This document shows, piece by piece, positions 1 to 11,380 of a DNA stretch of 56,786 nt. The position numbers and the translations under genes were made by a program. Source of the DNA: Rhodocyclaceae bacterium (GTDB taxonomy: Bacteria; Pseudomonadota; Gammaproteobacteria; Burkholderiales; Rhodocyclaceae); contig JAEUNJ010000005.1 in assembly GCA_016791145.1 (NCBI GenBank), positions 1 to 56,786 on the forward strand, given 5' to 3'. Under the pieces are notes generated by a model. That model did not search any database and was not told the DNA's origin. It saw only the letters and a program-made list of their open reading frames with translations. Position 1 is the first letter of the stretch. Each line of letters starts with the position of its first letter.

Positions 1-1
1 C

Positions 2-694
<693 letters not shown>

Positions 695-929
695 AAGGGC
701 CGGGGGCAGCATTTCGGCGATTTCGCGGCGCCTTTTCCCGCGAGGCGACGACACGGCGATAGTCCGAAAGGATCAACGCCGGCGGAACCGACGGGCAGCG
801 CCTTTCGGCGACGACCCCGGCTTCCGGTGGCGGGTTCCCAATTCCGCCGATCGTAGGTCACTTCCGGCGGCCCCGGAGGCGGCGGACCGGCCCCTCGCGC
901 TGAAGATCGTCATCGACTGCTCCGGTTCC

Positions 930-2469
930 ATGGCGGGCACCAGCATCGCCCAGGCCCGCAAGGCCGGGCTGGAAATCCTCGACCGCCTGGCGCCGGCGGA
1001 CCGGTTCAGCGTCACCCTGTTCGGCTCGGCGCACCGGCACCTGTTCCCCGGCCTCGTGCCCGCGCCCCCCGAAAACCTGGCGGTGGCCCGCCAAGCCTTC
1101 GCGGCCCTGGATGCCCACATGGCTGGCACGGAAATGGGCAAGACCCTGCGCGCGGCATTCACCCTGGGTCCGGCGGACGGCGAAGCGATGTCCCCTGCCC
1201 TGCTCCCGATCACCGACGGGGAAATCTGGCAATCGGAGGCATTGGTGGCGGAGGCCCGGCAAACGGGCCATCGCGCATTCACCGTGGGCGTGGGAAGCGC
1301 GGTCGCGGAAGGATTGCTGCGCGGCCTGGCGGCGGGCACGGGCGGCGCCTGCGAGCTGGTGGCGCCCCAGGAAGGCATGGCCGAGCGCATCCTCGCCCAG
1401 TTCCACCGCCTGCGCCAGCCGCAACCGCGCGACCTCGCCATCGCCTGGCCGGCGCAGCCCCTCTGGCAGACGGCCCTGCCGGCCGGACTGTTTGCCGGCG
1501 ATACCCTGCACGTGTTCGCGGGTTTCACTTCCCCCGTGTCGGGGATGGTCCGGGCGACGGCCCGCCGCCATGCCGAAGACATCGAGGTCGCGTGCGCCGT
1601 CGCCGAGTCCCGCAGTGCGGACCTGCCCCGCGTCGCCGCTGCGCGGCGCATGGAGGAATTGCCCGATGCCGAAAGACTCCGCCTGGCCCTCACCCACCAG
1701 TTGCCCTCGTCCCTGACGAACTACCTGGTCGTGGCGGAAAGGGAGGTGAAGGCGGAAGAACTGCCGGCGCTGCAAAAAGGTGCCGCAGATGCTCGCCGCC
1801 GGATGGGGCGGCACGGGGGTGGCCGTCCCCAATCACATGGTGGAGGCGGAGCTCTGCCTTTCCCAATTCGACGAGGTCCGCCCCAGGATGCGCGCGGCCG
1901 GGGCGGCCGCTGCCCGGATCGAAGCGGAGTTCTGCCGTGCCGATAGGGACGAGGTCCACGCCAGGAAGCGGGCGGCCGCGGAGGCCGCTGCCCGGAACGC
2001 AGAGGAAAGGGTCCGAGAGCAAATCGCCGCCGAATCGGCGCACCGCATGCCGTCTTTCGAGTTCACCCGCTCCGACCGCGGTGCGGAGGAACCGTCGCCG
2101 GCCTTGGGAACCCCTGCCCGACTGCTGCTCGCCGCGGCACGGGAAATCCTGTCCGGCAGGGCCCCGACCCTGGCGTTTCTAGCCGGCAATTGGCTGGACC
2201 CGGTCGTTTCCGCTGCGTTGTCCGCCCTGGTGCGGGCCGGGTTCGACGAGGCCCAGGTGGTCGCGGCCTTCCTGGGCTTCCTGTGCGAGGGCGACCCCGG
2301 GGCCACGCTCGACAGGCAGTCGAGGCGCGTCCTGCTCAAGTTCTCGAAGCAATACCCGGCGGCGCCGGAAGTGCAAGGCGCGATCCGGGAACTCCTTTCC
2401 GGGACGACTGCGCTAAGCTGGAGACCCCGAACGCCGTCCGCCGTCGGCAGCGCCACGGCCCGCGGTTGA
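930..2469 (+). pseudogene. Broken VWA-domain (VIT/VWA-type) gene: N-terminus missing plus a frameshift
   Basis: The frame from 930 carries a von Willebrand A domain: the MIDAS motif DCSGSMAG sits at its beginning and TDGE follows ~90 residues later. In-frame coding-like sequence (PLALKIVIDCSGSM) continues upstream of the ATG at 930, but there is no start codon and no room for the VIT domain that normally precedes VWA in this family; only ~235 bp separate it from ETF-QO. At the A5 run 1774-1778 the frame shifts: reading one base fewer joins ELPALQ to KVPQMLAAGWGGTG, and coding continues in another frame to 2469 as an Ala/Arg-rich linker and a helical C-terminal domain. The first frame runs on as nonsense to 1946. 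I call it a decaying gene; a sequencing error could explain the shift but not the missing N-terminus. Confidence 0.7.
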
Positions 2470-2547
2470 TGGATGCCTGCCCCTGATTCCTGCCCCGCTG
2501 CGATGGCGGGGCAAGCCAACTGGAAGTCCCGGAGAGGAAGCGGCACG

Positions 2548-3399
2548 ATGCTCGACCTGGAACACCTGCGCAGTTGGACGGACCGCCGCGAAGAAGCGGA
2601 AGACGTGGTGGCCGCCTCGCGGGTGGCGGCGCTGGCGGCCACCCTCGACCGGGACGATCCCGCCCCCGCGCCCGGCGACCCGCTGCCGCCCTTGTGGCAC
2701 TGGATGTTCTGCGTCCCGGCCGCGCGCCAGTCGGCCCTGGGGCCGGACGGCCACCCGGCCCGGGGCGGTTTCCTGCCGCCGGTGCCCCTGCCCCGCCGCA
2801 TGTGGGCCGGCGGCCGGCTGGGTTTTCCGGGCATGCTGCGGGTGGGCGACCGCGTGCGCCGCGAGTCGCGCGTGGTCTCCGTGGACCAAAAGCGGGGAAG
2901 GACGGGGGACCTGGTCTTCGTGCTCGTCCGGCACGAGTTCCACGGACCGACGGGGCTCGCCCTGACCGAGGAACACGACATCGTCTATCGCGATCTCCCC
3001 GTGCCCGGAGCGCCGGGGCCCGCGCCGGTCCCTGCCCCGCCGGATGCCGAGTGGGAGCGGACCGTGGTCCCCGACGACGTGCTGCTGTTCCGCTATTCGG
3101 CGCTTACCTTCAACGGCCATCGCATCCATTACGACCGGCGCCACGCCACGATGGCGGAGGGCTATCCCGGCCTCATCGTGCACGGCCCGCTGATCGCCAC
3201 GCTGCTGGTCGACCTGCTCCGGCGCGAACGGCCCGGGGCCCGCATCGCGGCCTTCGAATTCCGGGCCGTGAAGCCCCTATTCGACATCGCCCCCTTCGCG
3301 GTGTGCGGCCGGCCCGCGGAGGATGGCGGGACCGTGCGGCTCTGGGCTGCCGACGGCGCCGGACACCTGGCCCTGGAGGCCACCGCCACCCTCGCCTGA
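2548..3399 (+). CDS. FAS1-like/MaoC-family dehydratase (mesaconyl/itaconyl-CoA hydratase-like)
   Basis: Protein of 283 residues resembling the MaoC-like N-terminal dehydratase proteins (HTD2/mesaconyl-C4-CoA hydratase group). The N-terminal hot-dog (PLWHWMFCVPAARQ, GFLPPVPLPRRMWAGG, RVRRESRVVSV) is followed by a second half with the hydratase-like segment FRYSALTFNGHRIHYDRRHA and the core GYPGLIVHGPLIATLL. The start at 2548 is preferred over an upstream ATG at 2473 because GGAGAGGAAG lies just before it. It is followed at ~120 bp by a family III CoA-transferase, the partner expected if it hydrates or dehydrates a branched C5-dicarboxyl-CoA thioester. The exact substrate cannot be read from sequence. 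Confidence 0.85.
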   Translation: MLDLEHLRSWTDRREEAEDVVAASRVAALAATLDRDDPAPAPGDPLPPLWHWMFCVPAARQSALGPDGHPARGGFLPPVPLPRRMWAGGRLGFPGMLRVGDRVRRESRVVSVDQKRGRTGDLVFVLVRHEFHGPTGLALTEEHDIVYRDLPVPGAPGPAPVPAPPDAEWERTVVPDDVLLFRYSALTFNGHRIHYDRRHATMAEGYPGLIVHGPLIATLLVDLLRRERPGARIAAFEFRAVKPLFDIAPFAVCGRPAEDGGTVRLWAADGAGHLALEATATLA

Positions 3400-3517
3400 G
3401 GGTGCGGTCGCCCGGTCCCGCCATGCAGGGCAGATTCCCGTCCTCCCCGCGGTCCGCGGCCCGAAAGGTCCCGACAGGTCACCGGCCGGGCGCGGGAGCA
3501 GCCCCCGGAGACCGTCC

Positions 3518-4702
3518 TTGACCCCGCGCCCCCTGGACGGCATCACGGTCGTCGCCCTGGAGCACGCGATCGCCGCCCCCTTCTGCACCCGCCAGCTTGC
3601 TGACCTGGGCGCCCGGGTCATCAAGATCGAACGACCCGGCGGCGGCGACTTCGCCCGCGGCTACGACGGGCGGGTGCGTGGACTCGCCTCCCACTTCGTG
3701 TGGACCAACCGCTCCAAGGAAAGCCTGACCCTGGACGTGAAGCATCCGGAAGCCGCGCCCATCCTGGCGGCGCTGCTCGCCCGGGCCGACGTGCTCGTGC
3801 AGAACCTGGCCCCCGGCGCCGCCGGGCGGCTCGGGCTTTCCTTCCCGGAACTGCACGACCGCCACCCGCGCCTCATCGTCTGCGACATCTCCGGCTACGG
3901 GGACTCCGGCCCCTACCGGGACAGGAAGGCCTACGACCTGCTGATCCAGGCGGAATCGGGCTTCCTGTCGGTCACCGGCACGCCCGAGGACCCCGCCAAG
4001 GCCGGCTGCTCCATCGCCGACATCTCGGCGGGCATGCATGCGCATGCCGGCATCCTGGCGGCCCTCCTCCAGCGGCAGAGGACCGGCCGCGGCGGCCGCA
4101 TCGAGGTGGCCCTGCTGGACACCATGGCGGAGTGGATGGGCTATCCCCTTTACTACGCCTTCGCGGGCGCGGACCCGCCGCCGCGCTCCGGCGCGGCGCA
4201 CGCGACCATCTACCCCTACGGCCCCTTCCGGACCGGCGACGGCCGGACCGTGGTGCTCGGCCTGCAGAACGAGCGCGAATGGGGCGCCTTCTGCGCGAAG
4301 GTGCTCCTCGACCCGGAGCTCGCCCGGGACGCGCGCTATGCGTCGAACCCGCTGCGCACGGCGGCGCGGGGCGAGCTCGGCCCCCTGATCGAGGGCATCT
4401 TCTCCAACCTGTCGGCGGCGGAGGCGGAGGCGCGCCTCGATGCCGCCGGCATCGCCCACGCCCGGGAAAACGACATGCACGACCTGTGGAACCACCCGCA
4501 GCTTGCCGCGCGCGGAAGGTGGACCCGGGTGGAGAGCCCCGCGGGCCCGCTGCCGGCCCTGCTGCCACCGGCGGTCCCCGGCGGCGTGACGCCCCGCATG
4601 GACGCCATCCCCGCCCTGGGCCAGCATACCCGGGCGATCCTCGCGGAACTCGGCCGTTCGCCCGGCGAGATCGAGCGCCTGGTGGCCGCGGGCGTGGTCT
4701 GA
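3518..4702 (+). CDS. CaiB/BaiF (family III) CoA-transferase
   Basis: 394-residue family III CoA-transferase, which moves CoA between carboxylic acids through an aspartyl-CoA intermediate. Family signatures are LDGITVVALEHAIAAPFCTR near the N-terminus, LADLGARVIKIERPGGGDFAR, VQNLAPGAAGRLGLSF, ISGYGDSGPYRDRKAYDLL and TGRGGRIEVALLDTMAEWM. The likely catalytic Asp is in CSIADISAGMHAHAG. I chose the TTG at 3518 because the conserved N-terminus starts there and CCCGGAG lies ~8 nt upstream; the longer reading frame upstream lies inside the preceding gene. Pairing with the hydratase suggests a C5-dicarboxylate (itaconate/mesaconate-like) or related pathway; that is inference. Confidence 0.9.
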   Translation: MTPRPLDGITVVALEHAIAAPFCTRQLADLGARVIKIERPGGGDFARGYDGRVRGLASHFVWTNRSKESLTLDVKHPEAAPILAALLARADVLVQNLAPGAAGRLGLSFPELHDRHPRLIVCDISGYGDSGPYRDRKAYDLLIQAESGFLSVTGTPEDPAKAGCSIADISAGMHAHAGILAALLQRQRTGRGGRIEVALLDTMAEWMGYPLYYAFAGADPPPRSGAAHATIYPYGPFRTGDGRTVVLGLQNEREWGAFCAKVLLDPELARDARYASNPLRTAARGELGPLIEGIFSNLSAAEAEARLDAAGIAHARENDMHDLWNHPQLAARGRWTRVESPAGPLPALLPPAVPGGVTPRMDAIPALGQHTRAILAELGRSPGEIERLVAAGVV

Positions 4703-5146
4703 GCTGCCAGGAGGCACCTCTTCGCGACCGTAAGAGGCGACAAGCGCCCTCCACCAGCGGTCGCGGCGAAACCCCGCTGACTGAGCACCAAAGGCCCGCG
4801 GCGATTCGGGCCCCCGCCTGCCCGATCGGAGCCGCGCCATGCGACGGGAAGCCCGGAGCAGGCTTCCCCGGTCCCCGACCTTCTCCCCGTGGCCCCGCAA
4901 CGGGAATTGCCCGCGACGGCGCCCGCACTGTGGGCAACCCCCTGCCAGCCCTGTTGCTGCTCCCCATGGCATGGTTTGCGCTGAATCTCCGTACCGCTAC
5001 GACCGCCGGCGCCGACCCGCCGACCTAGCCCGGCCGACACCATGAAATGGCGGGGCACTGCAATCTGCGCGCAATGCCCGGGAAATGGCTCCGTAACGGA
5101 AGGCCCAAAGAATGGCGCCCGTCACGAGAGAGAAAAGGAGAATGGC
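4703..5146. other. Intergenic stretch without a supported gene
   Basis: About 440 bp between the CoA-transferase and the OlsB-like gene. It contains a clean 7-bp stem (GGAAGCC/GGCTTCC, about 4848-4869) without a T-tract and scattered GC-rich half-palindromes. A stretch around 4895-4950 loosely resembles part of a cobalamin riboswitch core but lacks the ordered elements, so I do not call it. AAAAGGAG just before 5147 is the ribosome binding site of the next gene. No open frame here looks coding. Confidence 0.5.
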
Positions 5147-5920
5147 ATGCTGCAGACCGTTATCGGCACCATCGGCGAGGAACGCCACCATCATTACCGG
5201 GTGGGGCTCGCCCGCGGCCCCGAGGAGATACTCGAGGCCCAGCGGCTGCGCTACCGGGTGTTCGCGGAGGAGATGGGGGCGCGGCTGACGTCCCGGGCCC
5301 TGGGTTTCGACGTGGATCTCTACGACGCCCATTGCGACCACCTGGTGGTGCGCGACGAGGCGGCCGACCGCATCGTCGGCACCTACCGCATCCTGCCGCC
5401 GGCGGCGGCCCGCCGGATCGGCGGCTACTACACGGAATCCGAGTTCGACCTCTCGCGCCTGCGCCACCTGCGGCCCGGGCTCGTGGAGGTGGGCCGCTCC
5501 TGCATCGACGCGGATTACCGGAATGGCGCGGTGATCGCCCTGCTCTGGTCCAAGCTTGCCGAATACATGGCGCGGGGCGGCTACGGCCACCTGATGGGTT
5601 GCGCCTCCATCGGCATGGGCGACGGCGGGCACAATGCCGCGAACATCTTCGTGCAGGCCATCGAGGGGCACATGGGCCCGCCCGAGTACCGGGTCTTTCC
5701 CCGCCATCGCCTGCCCTTCGAGCGCCTGGTGACGGGCCACCGGGCCGAGATCCCGGCGCTGGTCAAGGGCTATCTGCGGGCCGGCGCCTACATCTGCGGC
5801 GAACCGGCCTGGGATCCGGATTTCAACACGGCCGACCTGATGCTGCTGCTCCCGATGAGCCGGATCAGCAGCCGCTACGCGCGGCACTTCATGGCACCGC
5901 GGGCCGTGGCGGCCGCCTGA
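5147..5920 (+). CDS. OlsB-like GNAT acyltransferase (ornithine lipid type)
   Basis: 257-residue protein of the OlsB-like acyltransferase family (Acetyltransf_5), which in characterised members N-acylates ornithine with a 3-hydroxyacyl group as the first step of ornithine-lipid synthesis. Recognisable stretches are EAQRLRYRVFAEEMGARL, DAHCDHLVVRD, IVGTYRILPP, LVEVGRSCIDADYRNGAVI and a C-terminal YLRAGAYICGEPAWDPDFN. The ATG at 5147 follows AAAAGGAG at good spacing. No olsA partner is adjacent, so the lipid product is inferred from family only. Confidence 0.85.
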   Translation: MLQTVIGTIGEERHHHYRVGLARGPEEILEAQRLRYRVFAEEMGARLTSRALGFDVDLYDAHCDHLVVRDEAADRIVGTYRILPPAAARRIGGYYTESEFDLSRLRHLRPGLVEVGRSCIDADYRNGAVIALLWSKLAEYMARGGYGHLMGCASIGMGDGGHNAANIFVQAIEGHMGPPEYRVFPRHRLPFERLVTGHRAEIPALVKGYLRAGAYICGEPAWDPDFNTADLMLLLPMSRISSRYARHFMAPRAVAAA

Positions 5921-5950
5921 ACCGGCCGCCCGCGCCGGGGGGCCGGCCCC

Positions 5951-8200
<2,250 letters not shown>

Positions 8201-8476
8201 TCGCCTGCCGTTCCTGGATGACCTGTGGTGACCGCCCCGGCGGGTGTTCTCCGGTGAGGTAAGCGGGCGCCGCCGGATGACGCGGGGCGCGGGCCCGGCG
8301 ACGGCCCGGGGTCGCCACTCGGCGCAATGATAGCCGCGAACGGCAACCGGATGTGCGCGGCATTTGCGCATGGCTTATGCCGTGAGCGCTTCGGCCAAGA
8401 GCGCCTCCGCGCATCGCCGATGGGCCGGCCGCAGCGGTGCGCCCGGGCGGTGCGCAAGGGGCCGCCCGGCGCAGGA

Positions 8477-9931
8477 TCAGCCGAGGCGGATGGGCACGTA
8501 CATCCGGCGATCGCCGCGCTGGACCAGCAGGGCGACGCCCTTGCCGGATTCCCCGACCCGGGCCTGCAGTTGCGCGGCATCGCGGACGGGTTCGCCGTTG
8601 GCTGCGACGATCACGTCGCCCGGGCGGATGCCTGCCCGCCGCGCCGGACCCTCGCCCACGTTCTCGACGACGAGCCCGTGCCCTCCCTCCACGCGCCCCT
8701 GCTCGCCGGCCGCCAGGGGCCGCACCGCCAGGCCCAGCGGCCCCGATGGGTCGCCCGCCGCGGCCGGGCGGCCCGCATCCGCGGTCTTCATCTCGCCGAC
8801 CGACAGGGTAAGTTCGATCTGGGCCCCGCGCCGCCACACCTGCAACTTCGCCTGCGTGCCCGGTGCCGTGCCCGCCACCAGGACTGGCAGCTCGTTGGAA
8901 CGGGATATTTCGCGGCCGCTGTAACCGAGGATCACGTCCCCGCTGCGGACGCCCGCCCTGGCAGCCGGACTGCCCGGCTCGACGGCGCCCACCAGGGCGC
9001 CACGGGGCCGGTCCAGCCCGAAGGACTCGGCCAGGGCCTGGTCCACTTCCTGGATGCTGACGCCGATGCGCCCGCGGCTCACCCGGCCGTGGCTCACCAG
9101 TTGGCGTTCCACGTCCATGGCCACGTCGATGGGGATGGCGAAGGACAGCCCCTGGTAGCCGCCGTTGCGGCTGTAGATTTGGGAGTTTATGCCGATGACC
9201 TCGCCGCGTGCGTTGATCAGCGGGCCGCCGGAGTTGCCCGGGTTGATGGCCACGTCGGTTTGCATGAACGGAACGTAGCCCTCGTCCGGGAGGCTGCGCG
9301 ACATGGCGGAGATGATGCCCGCCGTGACGCTGGACTCGAAGCCGAAGGGCGAACCGATGGCCAACACCCACTCGCCGACGCGTGCCTGGCGGGGGTCCCC
9401 GATCTTCACCGTCGGCAGGTCGCGGGCATCGATGCGCAGCACCGCCACGTCGGTGAGCCGGTCGATGCCGACGACGCGGGCCTTGAATTCCCGCTTGTCG
9501 TTCAAACGGACGTTCACCTCGTCTGCATCCGCCACCACGTGGGCATTGGTCAGGATCGTCCCGTCGGAACCGACGATGAAGCCGGACCCGACGCCGCGCG
9601 TCGGCATGCGCCCCTGCGGGCCGGGCGGGCCGAAACGCCGCAGGAACTCGCTCAGCGGCGAGTCGGGTTCCAGGTCCGGGGGTCCGCGGAATCCGGTCGG
9701 CGCGGTGCCGGCGACGGCGATGTTCACCACGGCCGGCCCGGCCAGGGCCGCGATGGCCGCAAAGTCGGGCACCGCCGCCATGGCCTGGGGCAGCGGCGGC
9801 ACCGGGACGGCCGGTGCGCCGGCCGCGGGAGCGGCCTGGGCGTTGGCGACCCCCAGATGGTCGTGAAGAACGTAGCCGCCGGCGAAGGCGGCGGCTACGG
9901 CGGTCGCGAGGGCTGCTTGCCGAACATTCAT
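8477..9931 (-). CDS. Do/DegP-family periplasmic serine endoprotease
   Basis: 484-residue HtrA-type protease that degrades or chaperones misfolded envelope proteins. An N-terminal signal/anchor (LATAVAAAFAGGYVL) precedes the trypsin-like domain with His131 (TNAHVV), Asp161 (TDVAVL) and Ser234 (GNSGGPL), followed by two PDZ domains (VSRGRIGVSIQEV and LGLAVRPLAAGEQ onwards). The start at 9931 has GGGAG upstream and places the signal sequence at the N-terminus. The same frame is open further upstream to a GTG at 10147 immediately after an AGGAGG and a SAM-II-like riboswitch; that extension (72 residues) is not protein-like, but it is recorded because of the riboswitch. A 19-codon leader ORF ends 17 nt before the start. 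Confidence 0.93.
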   Translation of the reverse strand: MNVRQAALATAVAAAFAGGYVLHDHLGVANAQAAPAAGAPAVPVPPLPQAMAAVPDFAAIAALAGPAVVNIAVAGTAPTGFRGPPDLEPDSPLSEFLRRFGPPGPQGRMPTRGVGSGFIVGSDGTILTNAHVVADADEVNVRLNDKREFKARVVGIDRLTDVAVLRIDARDLPTVKIGDPRQARVGEWVLAIGSPFGFESSVTAGIISAMSRSLPDEGYVPFMQTDVAINPGNSGGPLINARGEVIGINSQIYSRNGGYQGLSFAIPIDVAMDVERQLVSHGRVSRGRIGVSIQEVDQALAESFGLDRPRGALVGAVEPGSPAARAGVRSGDVILGYSGREISRSNELPVLVAGTAPGTQAKLQVWRRGAQIELTLSVGEMKTADAGRPAAAGDPSGPLGLAVRPLAAGEQGRVEGGHGLVVENVGEGPARRAGIRPGDVIVAANGEPVRDAAQLQARVGESGKGVALLVQRGDRRMYVPIRLG

Positions 9932-9947
9932 GGTGGGCTCCCGGGTA

Positions 9948-10007
9948 TCAGAGGTCGAAGTACTTCCGCGACGCATCGATGAAGCGTCGGACAGCATCCT
10001 GTTGCAT
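9948..10007 (-). CDS. Short upstream ORF (19 aa) before the DegP-type gene
   Basis: Encodes MQQDAVRRFIDASRKYFDL and stops. A GGAGA ribosome binding site lies 5 nt before its ATG (10007), and its stop codon is 16 nt before the protease start at 9931, an arrangement that would allow translational coupling or a leader-peptide role. The peptide is amphipathic and has no run of one amino acid, so it does not look like a classical attenuator peptide. I cannot tell from sequence whether it is translated. Confidence 0.4.
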   Translation of the reverse strand: MQQDAVRRFIDASRKYFDL

Positions 10008-10129
10008 GGTTTGTCTCCGTTGCGGTCTGCGAACGAAGCTATAGATGACGACCGATCCGGCGGGTTCAAACCGGATTTGTAAGGGGACTTTTCAGGGGAC
10101 CTTGAAACGAATGCCCGGAAAGGCAAGAA

Positions 10130-10157
10130 GCCCGCCCCGGCTTCCACCCGGACGGGC
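10130..10157 (-). terminator. Hairpin after the riboswitch, possible expression-platform terminator
   Basis: On the minus strand a GC-rich stem (GGCCCG...CGGGCTT with an inner CCGG/CCGG pairing) is followed by a pyrimidine-rich TTCTTGCCTTT. It lies ~10 bp downstream of the SAM-II-like aptamer and upstream of the leader ORF and the DegP-type gene. It could be the expression-platform terminator, but the T-tract is interrupted. An AGGAGG immediately before the stem could equally be the controlled ribosome binding site. Confidence 0.45.
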
Positions 10158-10167
10158 CTCCTGATCG

Positions 10168-10222
10168 ACGCTTTAGCCGCACTTGGATGGCGCCCGCAAG
10201 CTGTACCTCAAATCGGCGCCGC
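10168..10222 (-). promoter_or_regulatory. SAM-II (SAM-alpha) type riboswitch aptamer
   Basis: Read on the minus strand, two GGCGCC arms (10215-10220 and 10189-10194) form stem P1. The loop starts with GATTTGA (from 10214) and contains CAGCTTGCGG, and the 3' side carries GCTAAAG (10177-10171). This order of stem, GATTT, CTTGC, second stem strand, A-containing linker and GCTAAA is the SAM-II pseudoknot plan known from alpha- and betaproteobacteria, where it controls methionine/SAM genes such as metX. Here the next genes on that strand are a 19-codon ORF and a DegP-type protease. No methionine gene is in the window. Confidence 0.72.
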
Positions 10223-10343
10223 CCTCACGGGCGGGGACCTGAACGGTCCCTGAGGATGTGACGATCTAGTGTTGCGATCCGTTGTTCAGCGCTAGGTTCC
10301 TCCCGGAAATGCCTTCACATCGAACGCAATGACACTCTATGCC

Positions 10344-10375
10344 TCACCGGGGCGGAATGTCAATTCCGCCGGTGC
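10344..10375 (-). terminator. Strong hairpin just after the aldo-keto reductase gene
   Basis: GGCGGAAT/ATTCCGCC with a GTCA loop (10351-10370), extended outwards by CACCG/CGGTG, lies a few bases after the aldo-keto reductase stop codon on the minus strand. There is no T-tract, so it may stabilise the mRNA end or be a Rho-assisted end rather than an intrinsic terminator. Confidence 0.45.
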
Positions 10376-10378
10376 CTC

Positions 10379-11371
10379 TCATTCCCCGACGACGAACCGG
10401 GCCATGCGCTCCCGCTCGGCGGCGGAGGGCAGGCGCCCGGTGCCGGCCGCCAGGTTCTCGACCAGGTGCACTAAACGCCGCGTGGCCGGGATCGTGCAGG
10501 TCACCGCCGCGTCGCCGAGTATCCACTTGAGGAAGAACTGGGCCCAGGTCGCGACGCCCAGGTCCCCGGCCCAGGGCGGCAGCGGCCGGCCGCGCACCCT
10601 CCGGAACAGGGCACCCTCCGCGAACGGCCGGTTGGCGATGACCCCGACACCCAGTTCCGCCGCCAGCGGAAGCAGGCGCCGGCCGGCCTCGGGCTCGGCC
10701 AGCGAATAGTTGATCTGGATGAAGTCCGGACGCTCCGACCGCATCCATCGTTCGAGTTCGCCGTGGGCACCGGCGTGATGGTGGGTGAGGCCCCAGTAGC
10801 GGACCCGGCCGGCCGCCTTCCACTCCCGCAGGGTCCGTACGTGGACGGCCGCGTCCACCAGGTTGTGCACCTGCATCAGGTCCGCGCGGGTTGCCCGCAA
10901 TCGCCGCAGGGACTCCTCCATCTGCCGGATTCCCGCTTCCCTTCCCTCCGTCCACACCTTGGTGGCCAGGAACAGGCGATCGGCGCCGAGGTCCGCGGCA
11001 AGGCGGCCGACGACGGACTCGGCCCGGCCGTACATGGGAGAACTGTCCACCACCGCTCCACCGCCGGCCACGAAGCCTGCCAGGGTCTCCCGCGCCTCGG
11101 CCAGTTCCTCCGCGCCCTCGACATCGAATGCGATCCAGGTGCCGAGCCCCACCGCGGGCAGGGCTTCCGCTCTCCCCGGAATGGGCCTTCTCAGCATCGC
11201 CGGCGGCCCGGCGGGAATGGCCGCACCCCCTGCCGCCATGGCCGCCAAGCCGCCCAGCACGCGCCGCCGCAGACGCCCGCGGTGCCCGAGCGCTGCTTCG
11301 GATCCGTCCTGCTCCGCGGGCCCGTGCGGGTCATCCCGATCGCGGATTCGGCGCGCCCCGTCCGCGGCCAT
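10379..11371 (-). CDS. Aldo/keto reductase with an N-terminal twin-arginine-like signal
   Basis: 330 residues. The N-terminus has RRRVLGGLAAMAAGGAAIPAG, a Tat-like signal, so the enzyme is probably exported. The (beta/alpha)8 reductase core shows VGLGTWIAFD, the Asp/Tyr region VVDSSPMYGRAE, the Lys in FLATKVW and the His in LMQVHNLVD, followed by YWGLTHHH and QINYSLAEPEAGR. These are the AKR catalytic tetrad positions. It is the third gene of a minus-strand operon after the ECF sigma factor and its zinc-finger anti-sigma (start 10 bp after the anti-sigma stop), so it may be a target of that sigma factor or a stress-detoxifying reductase. The substrate is unknown. Confidence 0.88.
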   Translation of the reverse strand: MAADGARRIRDRDDPHGPAEQDGSEAALGHRGRLRRRVLGGLAAMAAGGAAIPAGPPAMLRRPIPGRAEALPAVGLGTWIAFDVEGAEELAEARETLAGFVAGGGAVVDSSPMYGRAESVVGRLAADLGADRLFLATKVWTEGREAGIRQMEESLRRLRATRADLMQVHNLVDAAVHVRTLREWKAAGRVRYWGLTHHHAGAHGELERWMRSERPDFIQINYSLAEPEAGRRLLPLAAELGVGVIANRPFAEGALFRRVRGRPLPPWAGDLGVATWAQFFLKWILGDAAVTCTIPATRRLVHLVENLAAGTGRLPSAAERERMARFVVGE

Positions 11372-11380
11372 GCCCGGGTC

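Noticed and set aside
4840..4960. Loose similarity to part of a cobalamin riboswitch (CCCCGCAAC, CACTGTG)
   Set aside because: The ordered B12-box, GGGAA and closing elements are missing or in the wrong order; GC-rich chance similarity is likelier.
4930..5028. 32-codon hydrophobic frame starting GTG before the OlsB-like gene
   Set aside because: No ribosome binding site or conserved feature; the hydrophobic run is probably chance.
10040..10075. ECF-type promoter (GAACC...CGTC) for the DegP-type gene on the minus strand
   Set aside because: The two half-sites are too close (12 bp) for a standard ECF promoter, so it was not called.
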